Shown: piece after piece, positions 50,295 to 58,432 of the stretch
How positions within the stretch are numbered: the first letter of the stretch is position 1
How the letters are laid out: every line of letters starts with the position of its first letter
DNA from: Aestuariimicrobium kwangyangense DSM 21549
GTDB taxonomy: Bacteria; Actinomycetota; Actinomycetes; Propionibacteriales; Propionibacteriaceae
DNA: 64,000 bases
NCBI RefSeq assembly: GCF_000421525.1
Contig: NZ_ATXE01000002.1
Span: 1-64,000 of the forward strand
Direction of reading: 5' to 3'
Notes under the pieces: model-generated
What the model was told of the DNA's origin: nothing
Databases searched by the model: none
Seen by the model: only the letters and a program-made list of their open reading frames with translations
Translations under genes and position numbers: made by a program

Positions 50295-51365
50295 TCAGCC
50301 GGCCACCCGGGCGGCGATGTCGTCACCGATCTGCTGGGTGATCCGCTGCTTGCCGGCCCGGCCCGCGATGTCGGACTCGACGGCGGCCACGATGCGGGCC
50401 GCGTCCTCGGGTCGTCCCAGGTGCTCGAGCAGCAGGGCCATCGACGAGATGGCGGCGGTCGGGTCGGCCTTGCCGGTGCCGGCGATGTCGGGTGCCGAGC
50501 CGTGCACCGGCTCGAACATCGAGGGGTACTGGCGGGTGGGGTTGATGTTGGCGCTGGCGGCGAGGCCGATGCCACCGGTGACGGCTCCGGCGAGGTCGGT
50601 GACGATGTCGCCGAACAGGTTGTCGGTGACGATCACGTCGAACCGCGAGGGGTTGGTGGTCAGGTGGATCATGGCCGCGTCGATGTGCTGGTAGTCGGTC
50701 GACACCTGCGGGTACTCGGCGGCGACCTCGGTGAACACCCGGTTCCACAGCTTGCCGGCATTCACGAGCACGTTGTGCTTGTGCAGCAGGGTGACATGGT
50801 TGCGGCGCTGGGTGGCGCGCTCGAACGCGTCACGGACGACCCGCTCCACACCGAAGGCCGTGTTGATGCTGACCTCGGTGGCCAACTCCTGGGGTGTTCC
50901 CACCCGCACGGCGCCACCATTGCCGCAGTACAGGCCCTCGGTGCCCTCACGCACGACGACGAAGTCGATCGGCCCCTGGGCCACCACCTGGTCGGACAGT
51001 GGCGAGGGCACCCCGGGGTACAACTTCGAGGGGCGAAGGTTCACTGCGTGGTCGAGGGCGAAGCGCAGCTTGAGCAGCAGACCACGTTCGAGCAGACCCG
51101 AGGGGATCTGCTGGTCCCCGGGGTGCGCCCCCACGGCGCCGAGGATGATCGCGTCAACCCGCTTGAGCTCCTCAAGGGTCGAGTCGGGCAGCACCTCGCC
51201 GGTTCGCTTCCATGCCTCGGCCCCGAGGTCGTGGTCGACGAAGCTGAAGGTGTTCTCTCCCACGGTGGCCTTGAGCACCTTGACGGCTTCGGCGGTCACC
51301 TCCGGCCCGATGTAGTCGCCGCCGATGACGGCGATGGTCGGGGTGTGTTGGCTGTCGTTGCTCAT
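50295..51365 (-). CDS. leuB: 3-isopropylmalate dehydrogenase
   Basis: This 356-residue NAD-dependent beta-decarboxylating dehydrogenase acts in leucine synthesis and also on methylmalate in the citramalate route. [19 protein letters not shown] opens the protein. [14 protein letters not shown] carries substrate residues. [29 protein letters not shown] is the metal/cofactor signature, and [20 protein letters not shown] is the NAD loop. ATG 51365 lies 7 nt after TACAGT on this strand, so the message is probably leaderless. It diverges from ilvE across a 70-bp gap with a shared inverted repeat. Confidence 0.96.
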   Translation of the reverse strand: MSNDSQHTPTIAVIGGDYIGPEVTAEAVKVLKATVGENTFSFVDHDLGAEAWKRTGEVLPDSTLEELKRVDAIILGAVGAHPGDQQIPSGLLERGLLLKLRFALDHAVNLRPSKLYPGVPSPLSDQVVAQGPIDFVVVREGTEGLYCGNGGAVRVGTPQELATEVSINTAFGVERVVRDAFERATQRRNHVTLLHKHNVLVNAGKLWNRVFTEVAAEYPQVSTDYQHIDAAMIHLTTNPSRFDVIVTDNLFGDIVTDLAGAVTGGIGLAASANINPTRQYPSMFEPVHGSAPDIAGTGKADPTAAISSMALLLEHLGRPEDAARIVAAVESDIAGRAGKQRITQQIGDDIAARVAG

Positions 51366-51372
51366 GGCCGTG

Positions 51373-51429
51373 ACTGTAGCCAGCATCGCCGCAAGCCGGG
51401 TGCAGGTTCCAGCACCCGGGCGGTAGGTT
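51373..51429. promoter_or_regulatory. Divergent leuB/ilvE promoters with central palindrome
   Basis: CCGGGTGC (51396-51403) and GCACCCGG (51412-51419) form a perfect 8-bp inverted repeat with an 8-nt spacer. It overlaps the expected -35 positions of both promoters. The -10 boxes are TACAGT on the minus strand (51373-51378) for leuB and TAGGTT (51424-51429) for ilvE. Each ends 6-7 nt before its ATG. One regulator could therefore control both genes. Confidence 0.6.
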
Positions 51430-51435
51430 GCTGGC

Positions 51436-52581
51436 ATGGAGTTCACCCTGCCCACCGACCCCACGTTCTCCGATGCGGCCACGATCGCACGGGTGCACGC
51501 CAACCCCGGCTTCGGGGTGCACTTCACCGATCACATGTCGCGCGTGGAGTGGACGGCCGACCAGGGGTGGCACGACGCGGCCGTCGTCCCCTACGGGCCG
51601 ATCCAGCTCGACCCGGCGGCTGCGGTGCTCCACTACGCCCAGGAGATCTTCGAGGGCATGAAGGCCTACCGGCACGGCGACGGCTCCGTGTGGACCTTCA
51701 GGCCCGAGGCCAATGCAGCCCGCTACGCCCGCTCGGCGACCCGACTGCAGTTGCCCGTGCTCCCGGCCGCCGACTTCCTCGCGAGCATTGAGGCCCTCGT
51801 CCGACTCGACGAGCGCTGGGTGCCCGCTGGACTGGACGGGCGTTCCGACGACGAGGGGGTCGATGACGGGCGGTGCGAGCAGGGCCACAGCGGTGGCGGG
51901 CAGGGTGAACAGAGTCTGTACCTTCGTCCCTTCATGTTCGCGCGCGAGGCCTATCTGGGGGTTCGGGCCGCGAGAAGCGTCACCCACCTCGTGATCGCAT
52001 CGCCGGTCGGACCCTACTTCCCGGGGGGCGTCGAACCGGTCGACATCTGGCTCGAGGACGAGTTCTCCCGTGCAGCCCCCGGCGGCACCGGGGCCGCCAA
52101 GTGTGGCGGCAACTACGCGGCTTCCCTCCAGGCGCAGGCGAAGGCGGCCGAGCACGGCTGCTCCCAGGTGCTCTTCCTCGACGCCGTCGAGCACCGTTGG
52201 CTCGAGGAGCTCGGTGGCATGAACATCGTGCTGGTGAGCGCCGACGGTGAGTTGGTCACCCCCGAGACCTCGGGCACGATCCTCGAAGGGGTGACACGTT
52301 CCTCGGTCCTGCAGGTCGGACGCGACCTCGGCCTCACCCCGGTCGAACGCCCGGTGGCCTGGGCAGAGGTGGTCGCCGGTGTCGAGGCGGGCCGTTTCAC
52401 CGAGATCTTCGCGTGCGGCACGGCCGCCGTCATCACGCCGATCCGCGCCATCAGGTCGAACGGGGGAGAACTGGTGGTGCCCGGCAGCGGCGAGGTGTCG
52501 CTGCGCATCCGCGAGCGACTGGTCGACATCCAGTACGGACGCGCCGAGGACACCCATGGTTGGCTGTACCGGTTGGCCTGA
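51436..52581 (+). CDS. ilvE: Branched-chain amino acid aminotransferase
   Basis: This 381-residue fold-type IV PLP enzyme interconverts branched-chain keto and amino acids. [21 protein letters not shown], the PLP Lys in [30 protein letters not shown] and [14 protein letters not shown] are the family signatures. About 25 hydrophilic residues rich in Asp and Gly (near residues 137-160) interrupt the usual join between DERWVP and [10 protein letters not shown]. The ATG is 6 nt after the TAGGTT -10 box. cimA follows on the same strand. Confidence 0.95.
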   Translation: MEFTLPTDPTFSDAATIARVHANPGFGVHFTDHMSRVEWTADQGWHDAAVVPYGPIQLDPAAAVLHYAQEIFEGMKAYRHGDGSVWTFRPEANAARYARSATRLQLPVLPAADFLASIEALVRLDERWVPAGLDGRSDDEGVDDGRCEQGHSGGGQGEQSLYLRPFMFAREAYLGVRAARSVTHLVIASPVGPYFPGGVEPVDIWLEDEFSRAAPGGTGAAKCGGNYAASLQAQAKAAEHGCSQVLFLDAVEHRWLEELGGMNIVLVSADGELVTPETSGTILEGVTRSSVLQVGRDLGLTPVERPVAWAEVVAGVEAGRFTEIFACGTAAVITPIRAIRSNGGELVVPGSGEVSLRIRERLVDIQYGRAEDTHGWLYRLA

Positions 52582-52619
52582 GCGGCGTACCACACACTGG
52601 AACCCCGCACCCACTGGTT

Positions 52620-52646
52620 GGTTCGTGCCTCAGGATTGTACGAACC
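52620..52646 (+). promoter_or_regulatory. Inverted repeat in the ilvE-cimA gap
   Basis: GGTTCGT and ACGAACC form perfect 7-bp arms around a 13-nt loop, about 45 nt upstream of the cimA GTG. It may be a leader hairpin or operator. The rest of the 108-nt gap shows only the AGGAG ribosome-binding site at 52678. Confidence 0.4.
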
Positions 52647-52689
52647 CCCAGATCGGGGGACACGCCATGCACCGCACAGGAGTTGACCA

Positions 52690-54273
52690 GTGACGCTCAC
52701 CCCCGTCGCGCCCGAGTACCTGCACGTCTACGACACCACTCTTCGTGACGGCGCCCAGCAGGAGGGCTTGAGGCTCACCGTCTCCGACAAGCTGCGCATC
52801 GCGGGACTGTTGGACGAACTGGGTGTCACCCACATCGAGGGTGGCTGGCCGGGCGCCAATCCGAACGACACCGCCTTCTTCAAGGCGGCCGCCGAAGGCC
52901 TCGCCCTGCGCAACGCCACTCTGGTCGCCTTCGGATCCACCCGACGTCCCGGCGGGAAGGCGGCGGACGACCCCTTGGTGGCTGCCCTACGTGACGCCGG
53001 CACGAGTCACATCTGCCTGGTCGCAAAGTCCCACGACCGCCACGTGGAACAGGCCCTGCGTACGACCCTGGACGAGAACCTGGCGATGGTGCGCGACACC
53101 GTCAGCCACCTCGTCAACGAGGGCAAGCGGGTCTTCGTCGACTGCGAACACTTCTTCGACGGGTTCCGCCGCAACGAGGCCTACTCCCTCGAGGTGGTAC
53201 GGGCCGCTGCCGAGGCCGGCGCAGAGGTGGTCGTGCTGTGTGACACCAACGGCGGCATGCTGCCCAGCTGGATGGGCGACGTGGTCTCGTCCGCAGCGGC
53301 CATCGGGGTCGACCTCGGCATCCACTGCCACAACGACACGGGCTGCGCTGTCGCCAACTCGATGGCGGCCGTCGAGGCCGGCGCCATGCACGTGCAGGGC
53401 ACCATCAACGGCTACGGCGAGCGGACCGGCAATGCCGACCTCACCACGGTGGTGGCCAACCTGCAGCTCAAGTACGGGTGGGAACCCCTGGGCGGACGAG
53501 GGCTCGAGTCACTCACCCACATCAGCCACGCGATCGCCGAGATCGCCAACCAGCCGGCGCACGCGCGCCAGCCGTACGTGGGTCACTCGTCCTTCGCACA
53601 CAAGGCAGGACTTCACGCCTCAGCCATCAGGGTCGACCCCAATCTCTACCAGCACATCGACCCTGCTCTGGTGGGCAACGACATGCGCATGCTCATCTCA
53701 GACATGTCGGGTCGCGCCAACATCCAGATCAAGGCCGAGCAGTTGGGATTCGAACTCCCAGACCGTGACACCGCCGCAATGGTGGCCGACGTGGTCAAGG
53801 AACGGGAAGCGAACGGCTACTCCTACGAGGCCTCCGACGCCAGCTTCGAACTGCTGATGCGTGACCTGCTCGGCACCCTCGACAAGCCTTTCGAGGTGGG
53901 CGCGTGGGAGGTCAGCACCCGGCACCAGGCCTTGAACGTTCCCGGCGACTCCCAGGCCACCGTCACCCTCACCCTCGACGGTGAGACCAAGACCGTCACC
54001 TCGGACGGAAACGGCCCCGTCAACGCGCTCGACTCGGCACTCCGCGAGGTGGTGGCGCACGGGTTCGAGCAAGTGCTGCCCTACCGGCTCTCCGATTACC
54101 GGGTGCGCATCCTCGAGGCCGGCTTCGGAACCGACGCGGTCGTGCGGGTGCTGATCGACATGGGCACCACCGACCACACCTGGACCACGGTGGGTGTGGG
54201 CACCAACGTGATCGAGGCCTCCTGGGAGGCCTTGGCCGACGGTTACCTCTACGGACTCGTCAAGGGCTATTGA
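52690..54273 (+). CDS. cimA: (R)-citramalate synthase
   Basis: This 527-residue DRE-TIM metallolyase has VYDTTLRDGAQQEGLRLTV at the N-terminus, IEGGWPGANPNDTAFF, and the metal His pair in LGIHCHNDTGCAVANS. GTINGYGERTGNADL and VGHSSFAHKAGLHASA follow. A C-terminal LeuA-type allosteric domain begins near residue 410. This long form belongs to the pyruvate-using citramalate synthases and not to 2-isopropylmalate synthase; substrate choice is inferred from family. It would supply 2-ketobutyrate for isoleucine without threonine. GTG 52690 has AGGAG 8 nt upstream. Confidence 0.92.
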   Translation: MTLTPVAPEYLHVYDTTLRDGAQQEGLRLTVSDKLRIAGLLDELGVTHIEGGWPGANPNDTAFFKAAAEGLALRNATLVAFGSTRRPGGKAADDPLVAALRDAGTSHICLVAKSHDRHVEQALRTTLDENLAMVRDTVSHLVNEGKRVFVDCEHFFDGFRRNEAYSLEVVRAAAEAGAEVVVLCDTNGGMLPSWMGDVVSSAAAIGVDLGIHCHNDTGCAVANSMAAVEAGAMHVQGTINGYGERTGNADLTTVVANLQLKYGWEPLGGRGLESLTHISHAIAEIANQPAHARQPYVGHSSFAHKAGLHASAIRVDPNLYQHIDPALVGNDMRMLISDMSGRANIQIKAEQLGFELPDRDTAAMVADVVKEREANGYSYEASDASFELLMRDLLGTLDKPFEVGAWEVSTRHQALNVPGDSQATVTLTLDGETKTVTSDGNGPVNALDSALREVVAHGFEQVLPYRLSDYRVRILEAGFGTDAVVRVLIDMGTTDHTWTTVGVGTNVIEASWEALADGYLYGLVKGY

Positions 54274-54277
54274 GTCG

Positions 54278-54455
54278 ATGGGGCGGCTCGCAGCAAGCTG
54301 CGACGCTCGCCGCCCTGAGGTCTCGCTTCGCTCGCCCGTCGTGGTCGCGTCGGTGGGGCACACCTGTCAGCAAGCTGCGACGCTCGCCACGTGTCCATGG
54401 GGCGGCTCGCAGCAAGCTGCGACGCTCACCGCCCGGAGGTCTCGCTTCGCTCGCC
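54278..54455 (+). repeat. 59-bp direct repeats between cimA and deoA
   Basis: Two 59-bp copies (54278-54336 and 54397-54455) begin ATGGGGCGGCTCGCAGCAAG and differ at two positions. A 21-bp core of the repeat occurs a third time at 54368-54388. They fill the whole 204-bp gap between convergent cimA and deoA. Both strands remain open, but the peptides (for example SKLRRSPPGG) look like translated repeat and are not called as genes. Confidence 0.88.
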
Positions 54456-54477
54456 AGTCGGTGGGGCGCGGCGTCAG

Positions 54478-55758
54478 TCAGCTGATGCGCTCGATCACCA
54501 GCGGTCGTCCTTCGAACGAGCCGGACGCCTCGATCGTCCAGCCGCCCTCCAGTGCCTGCTTGGCCCGGTCGAACGTCTCCGGGGTGTCGGTGAGCAGGGT
54601 GAACAGCGGCTGACCCGCGGTGACGGCGTCACCGGGCTTGGCATGCATCATCACACCGGCCCCCGTCTGCACCGGGTCCTCCTTGCGGGCGCGCCCCGCA
54701 CCGAGTCGCCACGCCGCCAGACCGACGGCCATGGCATCGAGCCGGGTGAGCACCCCCGACTGGTCCGCGAGGACGACCTCCTGATGTCGGGCCTGGGGGA
54801 GGGCCGCCTCCGGGTCGCCACCCTGGGCGCGGATCATCCGCCGCCACACGTCCATCGCAGAGCCGTCGGCAAGCTTGTCGGCAGGGTCGACGTCGACGCC
54901 GGCTGACTGCACCATCTCGCGCGCCAGGGCCAGCGTCAGGTCGACCACGTCGGTCGGGCCGCCCCCGGCGAGGACCTCCACCGACTCGGCCACCTCGACG
55001 GCGTTGCCTGCCGCGCGGCCCAGCGGGGTGTCCATGTCGGTGAGCAGGGCGACGGTCGTGACGCCCGCTGCCTTGCCGAGGGCCACCATGCGACTCGCCA
55101 GTTCACGGGCCTGGTCGAGGGTCTGCATGAAAGCGCCGACCCCGACCTTCACATCGAGCACCAACGAGTCGGTTCCCTCGGCGATCTTCTTCGACATGAT
55201 CGAACTGGCGATCAGCGGGATCGCCTCGACGGTGCCGGTGACGTCCCGCAGCGCGTAGAGCTTCTTGTCTGCCGGAGCCAGCCCCGAACCGGCAGCGCAG
55301 ATGACGGCGCCCACATCCTCCAACTGGCGCATCATCTCGTCGTTCGTCAGGGACGCCCTCCAGCCGGGAATGGACTCGAGCTTGTCCAGGGTGCCACCGG
55401 TGTGGCCGAGGCCTCGTCCGCTCAGCTGTGGCACGGCGACACCGCAGGCCGCGACCAACGGCGCGAGGGGGAGAGTGATCTTGTCACCGACCCCGCCCGT
55501 GGAGTGCTTGTCGGCGGTGGGTCGAGAAAGTCCGGAGAAGTCGAGCCTCTCGCCGGTGTTTATCATCGCGGTGGTCCAGGTCGAGAGCTCGCTGTCGGCC
55601 ATGCCGCGGAAGAAGATGGCCATCGCCATCGCCGACATCTGTTCGTCGGCCACCTCACCTCGGGTGTAGGCCGGGATCAGCCAGTCGATCTGGTCACTGG
55701 TCAACTCAGCCCCGGAACGCTTGCGGCGGATCAACTCGACGGCATCGAAAGCACTCAT
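54478..55758 (-). CDS. deoA: Thymidine phosphorylase
   Basis: This 426-residue pyrimidine-nucleoside phosphorylase splits thymidine into thymine and deoxyribose 1-phosphate. It has FDAVELIRRKRSGAELTSDQI at the start, the phosphate-binding ADKHSTGGVGDKITLPLAPL, GRGLGHTGGTLDKLESIPG, and SLVLDVKVGVGAFM. The C-terminal domain includes DPVQTGAGVMMHAKPGD. ATG 55758 is 7 nt after CATACT on this strand. It stands alone between the repeat block and the divergent VOC gene. Confidence 0.95.
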   Translation of the reverse strand: MSAFDAVELIRRKRSGAELTSDQIDWLIPAYTRGEVADEQMSAMAMAIFFRGMADSELSTWTTAMINTGERLDFSGLSRPTADKHSTGGVGDKITLPLAPLVAACGVAVPQLSGRGLGHTGGTLDKLESIPGWRASLTNDEMMRQLEDVGAVICAAGSGLAPADKKLYALRDVTGTVEAIPLIASSIMSKKIAEGTDSLVLDVKVGVGAFMQTLDQARELASRMVALGKAAGVTTVALLTDMDTPLGRAAGNAVEVAESVEVLAGGGPTDVVDLTLALAREMVQSAGVDVDPADKLADGSAMDVWRRMIRAQGGDPEAALPQARHQEVVLADQSGVLTRLDAMAVGLAAWRLGAGRARKEDPVQTGAGVMMHAKPGDAVTAGQPLFTLLTDTPETFDRAKQALEGGWTIEASGSFEGRPLVIERIS

Positions 55759-55817
55759 GCCTCGCAGTATGTCAGCAGCGCCCAGCGTGCCGACGGCCGC
55801 CATGGCAGGGTGGGGGA

Positions 55818-56192
55818 ATGGCCCCACGACTCCAGTTGACCTCCGTCACCCTCGGCTGTGCTGACGCGGCAGCCCTCGCCAACTTCTACGCTCGCCTGCT
55901 GGGCGGCGAACCCAATCCCTCAGACCCCGGGTGGGCTCAGCTGAGCACCGAGTCCGACGGGGGACGGTTCACCGTGAACTTCGAGTTCGAGGAGCAGTGG
56001 ACCCCACCCGTGTGGCCCGCCGAGCCCGGCCACCAGTTCGCCAGTCAACACCTGGACATCTTGGTGGACGACCTGCCGGCGGCCGTCGACCACGCCTTGG
56101 CCTGCGGTGCGCGCCTCGCCCCCCACCAGCCCCAGGAATCGGTACGGGTGATGTTCGACCCGGCAGGCCATCCGTTCTGCCTGTTCCTCTGA
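55818..56192 (+). CDS. VOC-family (glyoxalase/bleomycin-resistance-like) protein
   Basis: This 124-residue protein has the paired beta-alpha-beta-beta-beta pattern of the vicinal oxygen chelate fold. LTSVTLGCADAAALANFYARLLG leads, HLDILVDDLPAAVDHALACGARL starts the second half, and MFDPAGHPFCLFL ends it. The substrate is unknown. The start is ATG 55818 with only a G-rich stretch upstream. A hairpin follows before the FAH-family gene. Confidence 0.85.
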   Translation: MAPRLQLTSVTLGCADAAALANFYARLLGGEPNPSDPGWAQLSTESDGGRFTVNFEFEEQWTPPVWPAEPGHQFASQHLDILVDDLPAAVDHALACGARLAPHQPQESVRVMFDPAGHPFCLFL

Positions 56193-56231
56193 GCAGAGCT
56201 CGCCGGCCCCCCGACCCGGCCCGTCCCAACC

Positions 56232-56254
56232 CGGCCCGCTCCGGTGCCGGGCCG
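56232..56254 (+). terminator. Probable terminator after the VOC gene
   Basis: CGGCCCG (56232-56238) and CGGGCCG (56248-56254) pair perfectly around a 9-nt loop, 40 nt past the VOC stop. There is no T tract. The next gene has its own -10 box downstream. Confidence 0.4.
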
Positions 56255-56283
56255 TCCCGCGCAGCTTCGGATGGCCGCGTCGA

Positions 56284-56289
56284 TAGGCT
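56284..56289 (+). promoter_or_regulatory. -10 box of the FAH-family gene
   Basis: TAGGCT is followed by 6 nt and ATG 56296, which implies a leaderless mRNA. No clear -35 was seen. Confidence 0.5.
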
Positions 56290-56295
56290 GACCGC

Positions 56296-57099
56296 ATGCG
56301 CATTGCTCGTTACTCCCTGCCCGGTCAGGACCCCGCCTACGGCATCGTCGAACTCGCCGCTGACGGGGGCGACCACCCCGACACCGTCTCCCAGATCACC
56401 GGGGATCCCTTGGCCGGTCCGGTGAACTACTCGGGGCAGCGCCACGACCTGTCCGATGTCCGACTGCTCTCGCCGGTCATCCCCCGCTCCAAGGTCATTG
56501 GCGTGGGCCGCAACTATGCCGCCCACGCTGCCGAACTCGGCAATGAGGTGCCCCAACGCCCGTTGTTGTTCTTCAAGCCCAACACCTCGGTGATCGGGCC
56601 CGGCGAGGCCATCGTCAAGCCGGCCGAGGTCAACGAGTTGAGCTACGAGGGTGAACTGGCCGTCGTGATCGGACGCATCGCCAAGCAGGTACCCGCCGAA
56701 CGCGTGCAGGAGGTCATCTTCGGGTACACCATCGCCAACGACGTGACCGCCAGGGACCTGCAGGCACCCGAGGGCCAGTGGGCGCGGGCCAAGGGATGGG
56801 ACACGTTCTGCCCGCTCGGGCCGTGGCTCGTCACCCACCTGTCGGTGGACGAGGCCGGGCACCTGCCGCTCGAGACCACCCTGGACGGGGAGACCCGGCA
56901 GCGGGGCAACACCGACCTGATGATGCGATCGATCACCGAACTGGTCACCTACATCTCCGGCTTCACCACCCTCATCCCCGGCGACGTCATCCTGACCGGG
57001 ACACCCGCGGGGGTCGGGTCGATGCAGGCGGGTCAGGAGGTGAGCGTCACCATCGACGGCATCGGTACGCTCACCAACCCGATCGTGGACGAGGCCTGA
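56296..57099 (+). CDS. Fumarylacetoacetate hydrolase family protein
   Basis: This 267-residue enzyme shows VIGVGRNYAAHAAELGNEVP, LLFFKPNTSVIGPGEAI, and the metal-binding acidic residues in YEGELAVVIG and GYTIANDVTARDLQ. GDVILTGTPAGVG is near the end. The family cleaves or decarboxylates acylpyruvates such as fumarylpyruvate or oxaloacetate. It corresponds to Rv2993c, which in mycobacteria stands beside gltX. Here a CPBP protease gene follows after 4 nt. Confidence 0.9.
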   Translation: MRIARYSLPGQDPAYGIVELAADGGDHPDTVSQITGDPLAGPVNYSGQRHDLSDVRLLSPVIPRSKVIGVGRNYAAHAAELGNEVPQRPLLFFKPNTSVIGPGEAIVKPAEVNELSYEGELAVVIGRIAKQVPAERVQEVIFGYTIANDVTARDLQAPEGQWARAKGWDTFCPLGPWLVTHLSVDEAGHLPLETTLDGETRQRGNTDLMMRSITELVTYISGFTTLIPGDVILTGTPAGVGSMQAGQEVSVTIDGIGTLTNPIVDEA

Positions 57100-57103
57100 G
57101 CCG

Positions 57104-58057
57104 GTGCAGCCACTGCTCGAACCGGTCGCCGATCCGGAGCCCTCCATCGCCTACCCCGACGTGCTCGGCAGAGGACGCCAGGTGATGGTGCGCTGCGTCG
57201 TCGGCCTGTTGATCGGGATCTCGGGCTACCTGTTGGTGGTACCGGTGGTCGCCCAACTGGTCCTGGGACTCGGCTACCTGGTCCGCCGTCCGAACGGCGG
57301 GTTCACCGCCTACTACGGCCGGGCCATGGCCTACCACCTGCCCGAGGGCCTGGCCGCGACCCACATTGCCCTTGCCACGCTGATCCCGCTCAGCATCGCG
57401 CTCGTGTGGGGCTGGCACCGGGTGCGCCCGCGGTGGCTGCTGTCGGTGCAACCGGGCCTGCGGTGGCGCTACCTGGTCGGCTGCCTCGCCATCGCCGCTG
57501 TGGCGTTGAACCTGGTCATGTGGGTGAGCGAATGGGCCTCGGGCGGTTGGGGGGGTTGGGGTCACTTCCCCCAGTGGACGGTGCCCGCGCAGGCCTGGCT
57601 CTGGGTCGTCTTCGTGCTGGTGCTGTCGCCCCTGCAAGCGGCGGGGGAGGAGTTCTTCTTCCGTGGCTACATGCTGCAGGCCATCGGTGGGATCACCCGC
57701 AACCGCTGGGCCGCCGTGGTGGTGACGGCGCTGGTCTTCGCGCTGTTCCACGGTGTGCAGAACATCTGGTTGTTCATCGACCGATTCGCCTTCGGCCTGC
57801 TGGCAGGTGCGCTGGTGGTCGTCACCGGAGGCATCGAGGCAGGCATCGCCGCGCATGTGGCCAACAACGTCTTCGCCTTCGGCTACGCCATCTTCAGCGG
57901 GGGCGCCGCCCGGGCCAAGGGAGTCACCCAGATCACCGCGAGCGCTGCGGTCTGGGACGTGGCCGGATTCGCGGTCACCGCCGCCCTGTGCTGGTGGTTC
58001 GGACGCCGACTCAACGTCGCCCACACCACCCCCGCCATCACCCCGGGACGGATTTGA
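57104..58057 (+). CDS. CPBP-family intramembrane metalloprotease
   Basis: This 317-residue multi-pass membrane protein has the Abi/CAAX-protease-like motifs. These are AAGEEFFFRGYMLQAIGG (EExxxR), ALFHGVQNIWLF (FxxxH), and AAHVANNVFAFG (HxxxN). About eight hydrophobic helices surround them. It is probably a membrane-embedded glutamic/metalloprotease that processes membrane or prenylated peptides; the target is unknown. GTG 57104 follows the FAH-family stop closely. The promoter for the downstream tRNAs begins inside its last codons. Confidence 0.87.
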   Translation: MQPLLEPVADPEPSIAYPDVLGRGRQVMVRCVVGLLIGISGYLLVVPVVAQLVLGLGYLVRRPNGGFTAYYGRAMAYHLPEGLAATHIALATLIPLSIALVWGWHRVRPRWLLSVQPGLRWRYLVGCLAIAAVALNLVMWVSEWASGGWGGWGHFPQWTVPAQAWLWVVFVLVLSPLQAAGEEFFFRGYMLQAIGGITRNRWAAVVVTALVFALFHGVQNIWLFIDRFAFGLLAGALVVVTGGIEAGIAAHVANNVFAFGYAIFSGGAARAKGVTQITASAAVWDVAGFAVTAALCWWFGRRLNVAHTTPAITPGRI

Positions 58058-58083
58058 GCGATCTGGTCGGCGTGCTCTAGAGT
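58054..58083 (+). promoter_or_regulatory. Promoter of the tRNA-Gln/tRNA-Glu transcript
   Basis: TTGAGC (58054-58059) and TAGAGT (58078-58083) are 18 nt apart. The -35 overlaps the stop codon of the CPBP gene, and the first tRNA begins 43 nt downstream. Confidence 0.6.
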
Positions 58084-58126
58084 TAGTCGTCGTTGCCGAG
58101 GGTTCCGAGGAGCCGGTCGGCAACGT

Positions 58127-58198
58127 AGGGGTATGGTGTAATTGGCAACACGAAGGTTTCTGGTTCCTTTATTCTAGGTTCGAGTCCTAGTACCCCTG
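58127..58198 (+). tRNA. tRNA-Gln (anticodon CUG)
   Basis: AGGGGTA (58127-58133) pairs with TACCCCT (58191-58197), with discriminator G. The D stem is GTGT/ACAC and the T stem CTAGG/CCTAG around TTCGAGT. The anticodon loop TTCTGGT gives CUG. The anticodon stem AAGGT/TCCTT has a T-T mismatch next to the loop. CCA is not encoded. Confidence 0.93.
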
Positions 58199-58272
58199 CG
58201 AAGAACTGAATTGGCAGGCCCTCAAGGTTTCCAGTAGAGTTCTTCGAGCGCCGAGGTCAGACTCGGCAGCTG

Positions 58273-58345
58273 GCCCCCGTTGTGTAGCGGCCCAGCACGC
58301 CGCCCTCTCACGGCGGTAGCGCCGGTTCAAATCCGGTCGGGGGTA
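58273..58345 (+). tRNA. tRNA-Glu (anticodon CUC)
   Basis: GCCCCCG (58273-58279) pairs with CGGGGGT (58338-58344) with one G-T pair. The anticodon stem CCGCC/GGCGG holds loop CTCTCAC, giving anticodon CUC. The T loop is TTCAAAT. The tRNA-Gln/tRNA-Glu pair next to leuCD is a common actinobacterial arrangement. Confidence 0.95.
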
Positions 58346-58351
58346 CAGATC

Positions 58352-58379
58352 GAGGCCCGTCAGGCGACTGACGGGCCTC
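58352..58379 (+). terminator. Terminator of the tRNA transcript
   Basis: A perfect 12-bp stem (58352-58363 with 58368-58379) with loop GCGA starts 6 nt after tRNA-Glu. It is followed by TCGCATTTG. Confidence 0.85.
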
Positions 58380-58432
58380 TCGCATTTGCGGTCACTCGGC
58401 CTGGGGACCACGGCCCGTGCTTGAATCGTTTC

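Noticed and set aside
52668-52693. Tiny ORF MHRTGVDQ before cimA as a leader peptide
   Set aside because: It has no branched-chain codon run and simply overlaps the ribosome-binding site and start of cimA.
54270-54613. Small plus-strand ORFs of 71 and 111 residues
   Set aside because: They are translations of the 59-bp direct repeats and run into the deoA antisense strand.
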